64,000 bases of DNA from Streptomyces sp. L-9-10 (GTDB taxonomy: Bacteria > Actinomycetota > Actinomycetes > Streptomycetales > Streptomycetaceae), in the NCBI RefSeq assembly GCF_004151105.1, contig NZ_PHRF01000172.1, positions 213,050-277,049 of the forward strand, read 5' to 3'. Position 1 is the stretch's first letter. Each line of letters begins with the position of its first letter. Made by a program: the position numbers and the translations under genes. The notes under the pieces were generated by a model that searched no databases, was not told where the DNA came from, and saw nothing but the letters and a program-made list of their open reading frames with translations. Positions 61,013 to 64,000 of the stretch are shown piece after piece.

Positions 61013-63664
61013 ATGGCGGAGCCGGGCGTCGAAACGCGTACAAGGAGTTCTGTGATCACCGCGCGGGCGGCTGCCAGCTTCGACCCTGTCGGGCGGTCCG
61101 TCGCGACTGCCCGCGCCTTTGTCCGTGACACGCTCCAGGGGTGGGGGTACTCCGATGTCGTCGATGACGCCGTCGTCCTCACCAGTGAACTCGTCACCAA
61201 CGCGGTGATCCACGCCGGCACCTCCGCCGATGTGCTCTGTCTCCGTACGGAGGACGGCGTCCGCGTCGAAGTGGCCGACCGCTACCCCGAGCGCGAGGTC
61301 CCCATCCAGGGCACCGGCCAGTCGTTCGGCAGCCCGGACCGCGAGAACGGCCGGGGCCTGCTGCTCTGCGCCGCCCTCGCCTCGCGCTGGGGTGTCGAGT
61401 ACACCCCGACGTACAAGCAGGTCTGGTTCCAGCTCGACCTGCCACAGCGCCAGGTGGGCACCCGCTCGGCCGGCCCCGTCCTGCCCACGAGCCTGCTCCC
61501 CGTCGCCGACGAACGCGTACGGGTGGCCGTCGTCCAGATCGACCGCACCGGCACCATCGTCAACTGGAACGTGGACGCGGAGCACCTGTTCGGGTACGCG
61601 GCAGAACAGGTCACGGGCAAGCCCCTGACCGACATCGCCGCCTGGCCGCACACCCCCGGTATCGGCACGGGCATCGTCGAGGCACTGCAACTCTCCCGCT
61701 GGGAGGGCAGTTACGGCATCCGCGGCGCCGACGGCCGGGTCATCCCCGTGTACGCCTCCCACCTGCGGGTGCGCGACACCCACGGCGAGCCGTCCACGGT
61801 CTGCCTGCTCGTACGCGACGACGAACGCGCCGTCATCCAGACCCCGTTGCGCGCCCCCGTGACCGACACGAGCGCCGAGAGCCGGAGCGCGGACCCGTTC
61901 GAGGTCTTCATCGGCTCCCCCGCCCCCGACGATCTGGACGGGCTCCTCCAGCGCACGGTGGAACGCGCCCGCGACATGCTCGACGGCGACTCGGCGTTCC
62001 TCCTCCTCGCCACGGACGACGAGACGGAGTTGGAGGTACGGGCCTCCACCGGTCTCCCCTCCGCTCGCCAGCGCTTCGCCCGCGTCCCTGTGGAGGCCGG
62101 CACCGGCCGCTACAGCTCCGCACGCATGCCCGCCGTCCACGACGACCTCACGGCGGTCCCCGGGGCCGTCCCGCTGCTCAACGACACCGGCATGCGCTCC
62201 GTCGTGACCGTCCCGCTCAAGGTCGAGGGCAGACTCACCGGCTCCCTGGGCGTCGCCGCCGAAGGAGCCGCCCGCTACTCCAACGAGGAGGCTCTGCGCC
62301 TCCAGTTCGCCGCGGACCGTATCGCCCTGGCCGTCGAATCGGCTCGTCTCGGCGAACTCGAACGTCTGCGCCGCGGTTCGCTCTCCTTCCTCGTCGAGGC
62401 CTCCGACCTGCTCGCGGGCACGCTGGACCGGGATCAGACGCTGGCTCTGATGGCGCAGATGACCGTCCCCACCCTGGCCACCTGGTGCGCCGTCTACACG
62501 ATCGCCGACCAGTCGTCGGACCCGTACCTCTCCTATGTGCTGCACGAGGACGAGGACCGCATCGACGGGCTCAAGGCCCTGCTCTCCAAGATCGATCCAC
62601 CGGATCCGGTGCCCGCGCCGGGCGCGCGCATCTGGACCGCCCCGGCGGACGCGGCCCATCAGGCCGCCCTGCGCACATCCATGCGGGAGTTGGGGCGCAG
62701 TTCGAGCCCGGTCTCCTCCGGCATCGGCACGACGCTGGCGACAGCGGCGGCGGTCGGCGGCGAGACCGTCGTGCTGCCGCTGGTCGCCCGTAACCGCGTC
62801 ATCGGCATGCTGACCCTCGGCAAGCCCTCGGACGACCACTTCCGCCAGGAGATCCTGGAGCTCGCCGAAGACCTCTCGCGCCGAGCGGCGCTCGCTCTCG
62901 ACAACGCCCGTCTCTACTCGGAGCGTACGGCCATCAGCCAGGCCCTCCAGCGCAGCCTGCTGCCGCCGGGACTGCCTCAGGTCCCCGGGGTCGAGGTGGA
63001 GGTCATCTACCGCGCGGCGGGCGAAGGCAACGAGGTGGGCGGTGACTTCTACGACCTGTTCCCGATCCGGGACGGCGCCTACGGCTTCGCCATCGGAGAC
63101 GTCTGCGGTACGGGCCCGGAGGCCGCGGCCGTCACCGGCCTGGCCCGGCACGCTCTGCGTCTGCTCGCCCGCGAGGGCTTCGGCGGCCCCGCGGTCCTTG
63201 AGCGCCTGAACGCGGCGATCCTCGACGAGGGCGCCCGCAGCCGCTTCCTCACGCTGCTGTACGGCGAGTTGTGGCCCCAGGAGGACGGGAGCGCCGTCCT
63301 CAAGGTGGTGTGCGCCGGCCATCCGCTCCCCTTGCGCCTGCGCCAGGACGGCACGGTCGAGCCGGCCGCGGAACCGCAGCCGCTGCTGGGCGTCATGGAG
63401 GACCTGGAGCTGTACGAGCAGGTGGTCACCCTGAACCCCGGGGACGTCCTCCTGTGCGTCACCGACGGCGTCACGGAGCGCAGGGAAGGCACGCGCATGC
63501 TGGGCGACGACGGCTTGGCCGACGTACTGACGGCCTGTACGGGTCTGACGGCCGGCGCGGTCGCCTCCCGCGTCCTCCGTGCGGTGGAGCGCTTCGCCGC
63601 CGAGCCCGCCTCCGACGACATGGCCATCCTCGCGATGCGCGTCCCGGAGCCCCACACCGCCTGA
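61013..63664 (+). CDS. osaC: OsaC, multidomain stress regulator with SpoIIE-type phosphatase
   Basis: An 883-aa protein: RsbW-type anti-sigma kinase domain (about 1-135, N-box VVLTSELVTNAVIHAGT), PAS (VVQIDRTGTIVNWNVDAEHLF), two GAF domains (near DDLDGLLQRTVERARDML and LDRDQTLALMAQMTVP) and a PP2C/SpoIIE phosphatase at the C-terminus (EVGGDFYDLFPIRDG, AIGDVCGTGPEAA). S. coelicolor OsaC acts on the SigB system after osmotic stress. ATG 61013 is preceded by GGGG 6 nt upstream; sequence before it in frame is not coding. It diverges from osaA and ends at a strong terminator. Confidence 0.93.
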   Translation: MAEPGVETRTRSSVITARAAASFDPVGRSVATARAFVRDTLQGWGYSDVVDDAVVLTSELVTNAVIHAGTSADVLCLRTEDGVRVEVADRYPEREVPIQGTGQSFGSPDRENGRGLLLCAALASRWGVEYTPTYKQVWFQLDLPQRQVGTRSAGPVLPTSLLPVADERVRVAVVQIDRTGTIVNWNVDAEHLFGYAAEQVTGKPLTDIAAWPHTPGIGTGIVEALQLSRWEGSYGIRGADGRVIPVYASHLRVRDTHGEPSTVCLLVRDDERAVIQTPLRAPVTDTSAESRSADPFEVFIGSPAPDDLDGLLQRTVERARDMLDGDSAFLLLATDDETELEVRASTGLPSARQRFARVPVEAGTGRYSSARMPAVHDDLTAVPGAVPLLNDTGMRSVVTVPLKVEGRLTGSLGVAAEGAARYSNEEALRLQFAADRIALAVESARLGELERLRRGSLSFLVEASDLLAGTLDRDQTLALMAQMTVPTLATWCAVYTIADQSSDPYLSYVLHEDEDRIDGLKALLSKIDPPDPVPAPGARIWTAPADAAHQAALRTSMRELGRSSSPVSSGIGTTLATAAAVGGETVVLPLVARNRVIGMLTLGKPSDDHFRQEILELAEDLSRRAALALDNARLYSERTAISQALQRSLLPPGLPQVPGVEVEVIYRAAGEGNEVGGDFYDLFPIRDGAYGFAIGDVCGTGPEAAAVTGLARHALRLLAREGFGGPAVLERLNAAILDEGARSRFLTLLYGELWPQEDGSAVLKVVCAGHPLPLRLRQDGTVEPAAEPQPLLGVMEDLELYEQVVTLNPGDVLLCVTDGVTERREGTRMLGDDGLADVLTACTGLTAGAVASRVLRAVERFAAEPASDDMAILAMRVPEPHTA

Positions 63665-63673
63665 TACAACGCG

Positions 63674-63707
63674 AAAGGCCCCCGCCAGTGGCGGGGGCCT
63701 TTCTTTT
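63674..63707. terminator. bidirectional terminator between osaC and tRNA-Thr
   Basis: A 13-bp stem (AAAGGCCCCCGCC with GGCGGGGGCCTTT) and AGT loop, followed by CTTTT on the plus strand. On the minus strand it also serves the tRNA transcript. Confidence 0.92.
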
Positions 63708-63712
63708 ACTTG

Positions 63713-63785
63713 AGCCCCAATACGGAATCGAACCGTAGACCTTCTCCTTACCATGGAGACGCTCTACCGACTGAGCTATTGGGGC
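63713..63785 (-). tRNA. tRNA-Thr (anticodon GGU)
   Basis: The minus strand folds as a full cloverleaf: acceptor GCCCCAA/TTGGGGC, D-arm GCTC...GAGC, anticodon arm TCTCC-ATGGTAA-GGAGA with anticodon GGT, and T-arm TACGG-TTCGATT-CCGTA. The discriminator base is T and CCA is not encoded. It lies downstream of the 5S rRNA terminator and upstream of the shared terminator with osaC. Confidence 0.97.
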
Positions 63786-63869
63786 GCAGCAACGAGATAA
63801 AGCATACACGATGATCGGGGATGCACAGCACCATCCCGAGATGCCCCGAGGTGAACGAAGGGGGAACGC

Positions 63870-63904
63870 GGAAATGCCCCGCACCAAAGGTGCGGGGCAT
63901 TTCC
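63870..63904 (-). terminator. rrn operon terminator after 5S rRNA
   Basis: GGAAATGCCCCGCACC pairs exactly with GGTGCGGGGCATTTCC (16 bp, 3-nt loop), starting 11 nt beyond the 5S 3' end. Confidence 0.95.
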
Positions 63905-63914
63905 ATCAAAAATT

Positions 63915-64000
63915 GTTCGGCGGCGTCCTACTCTCCCACAGGGTCCCCCCTGCAGTACCATCGGCGCTATGAGGCTTAGCTTCCGGGTTCGGAATGTAAC
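63915..64000 (-). rRNA. rrf: 5S rRNA, 3' part (gene continues beyond the window)
   Basis: The minus strand reads GTTACATTCCGAACCCGG, later GATGGTACTGCAGGGG, and ends GGACGCCGCCGAAC, the 3' three-quarters of actinobacterial 5S rRNA. The 5' end and the 23S gene should lie to the right of base 64000, so an rRNA operon enters here. The exact 3' end could differ by one or two bases. Confidence 0.95.

Noticed and set aside
63713..63785. tRNA-Thr as an integration site
   Set aside because: No integrase, no second copy of the tRNA 3' end and no foreign genes nearby.

Overview
The window is high-GC actinobacterial chromosome, almost certainly a Streptomyces. Codon third positions are nearly all G or C, so long antisense shadow ORFs are everywhere. 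Many starts are GTG, and gene content and order match the conserved Streptomyces core around recA (rshA-dapF-miaA-miaB, gluR/gluK-gluABCD, recX-recA, lhr-nei, clgR-cinA-pgsA-rimO, ftsK, osaABC). Nothing looks like a prophage, plasmid or CRISPR locus.

Layout, left to right. (1) 1-4.6 kb: minus-strand NRPS-independent siderophore genes (class III aminotransferase, two IucA/IucC synthetases, AlcB/RhbD-type acyltransferase), with one synthetase cut by the left edge. (2) 5.0-9.6 kb: secreted trypsin-like lipoprotein, then hflX and a secreted M1 aminopeptidase. (3) 9.7-17.7 kb: the (p)ppGpp enzyme rshA, dapF, a small membrane protein, miaA, two small proteins including an MT0933-type antitoxin, an extradiol-dioxygenase-like protein and miaB. 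(4) 17.8-24.9 kb: an orphan TAXI-type binding protein, the GluK/GluR sensor pair and the glutamate ABC transporter gluABCD, with RNA hairpins before gluA and between gluA and gluB. (5) 24.9-28.0 kb: a 177-bp foldback (MITE-like) element, an FAD monooxygenase, and a cysteine dioxygenase-rhodanese operon preceded by a 15-codon leader peptide with three cysteines. (6) 28.2-30.1 kb: recA-recX with a PafBC-type promoter and a LexA-like box. (7) 30.3-35.2 kb: probably accessory genes (APH-like kinase, amine/amino-acid oxidase, VOC protein, FG-GAP/VCBS secreted protein). (8) 35.3-45.7 kb: AI-2E permease, DUF3046, a terpene-cyclase-fold protein, AzlCD, an AraC regulator, Lhr helicase and Nei glycosylase. 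(9) 45.8-54.2 kb: Dps, ClgR, CinA, PgsA, RimO, a RodZ-like protein and FtsK. (10) 54.3-63.7 kb: the osmoadaptation locus osaB-osaA/osaC, whose OsaA carries ten 92-residue HAMP repeats. (11) 63.7-64 kb: tRNA-Thr(GGU) and the 3' part of a 5S rRNA gene, both minus strand, so an rrn operon lies beyond the right edge.

Functional threads are iron acquisition, glutamate sensing and uptake, cysteine catabolism under an apparent cysteine-reading attenuator, DNA damage response (recA, recX, Lhr, Nei, ClgR) and osmotic/stress signalling (OsaA-OsaB-OsaC, RshA, Dps). The most rewarding signals are the cysteine leader peptide, the dual recA promoters, the poly-HAMP OsaA with interleaved dyads in its promoter region, the TAXI protein beside GluK, and the foldback element.
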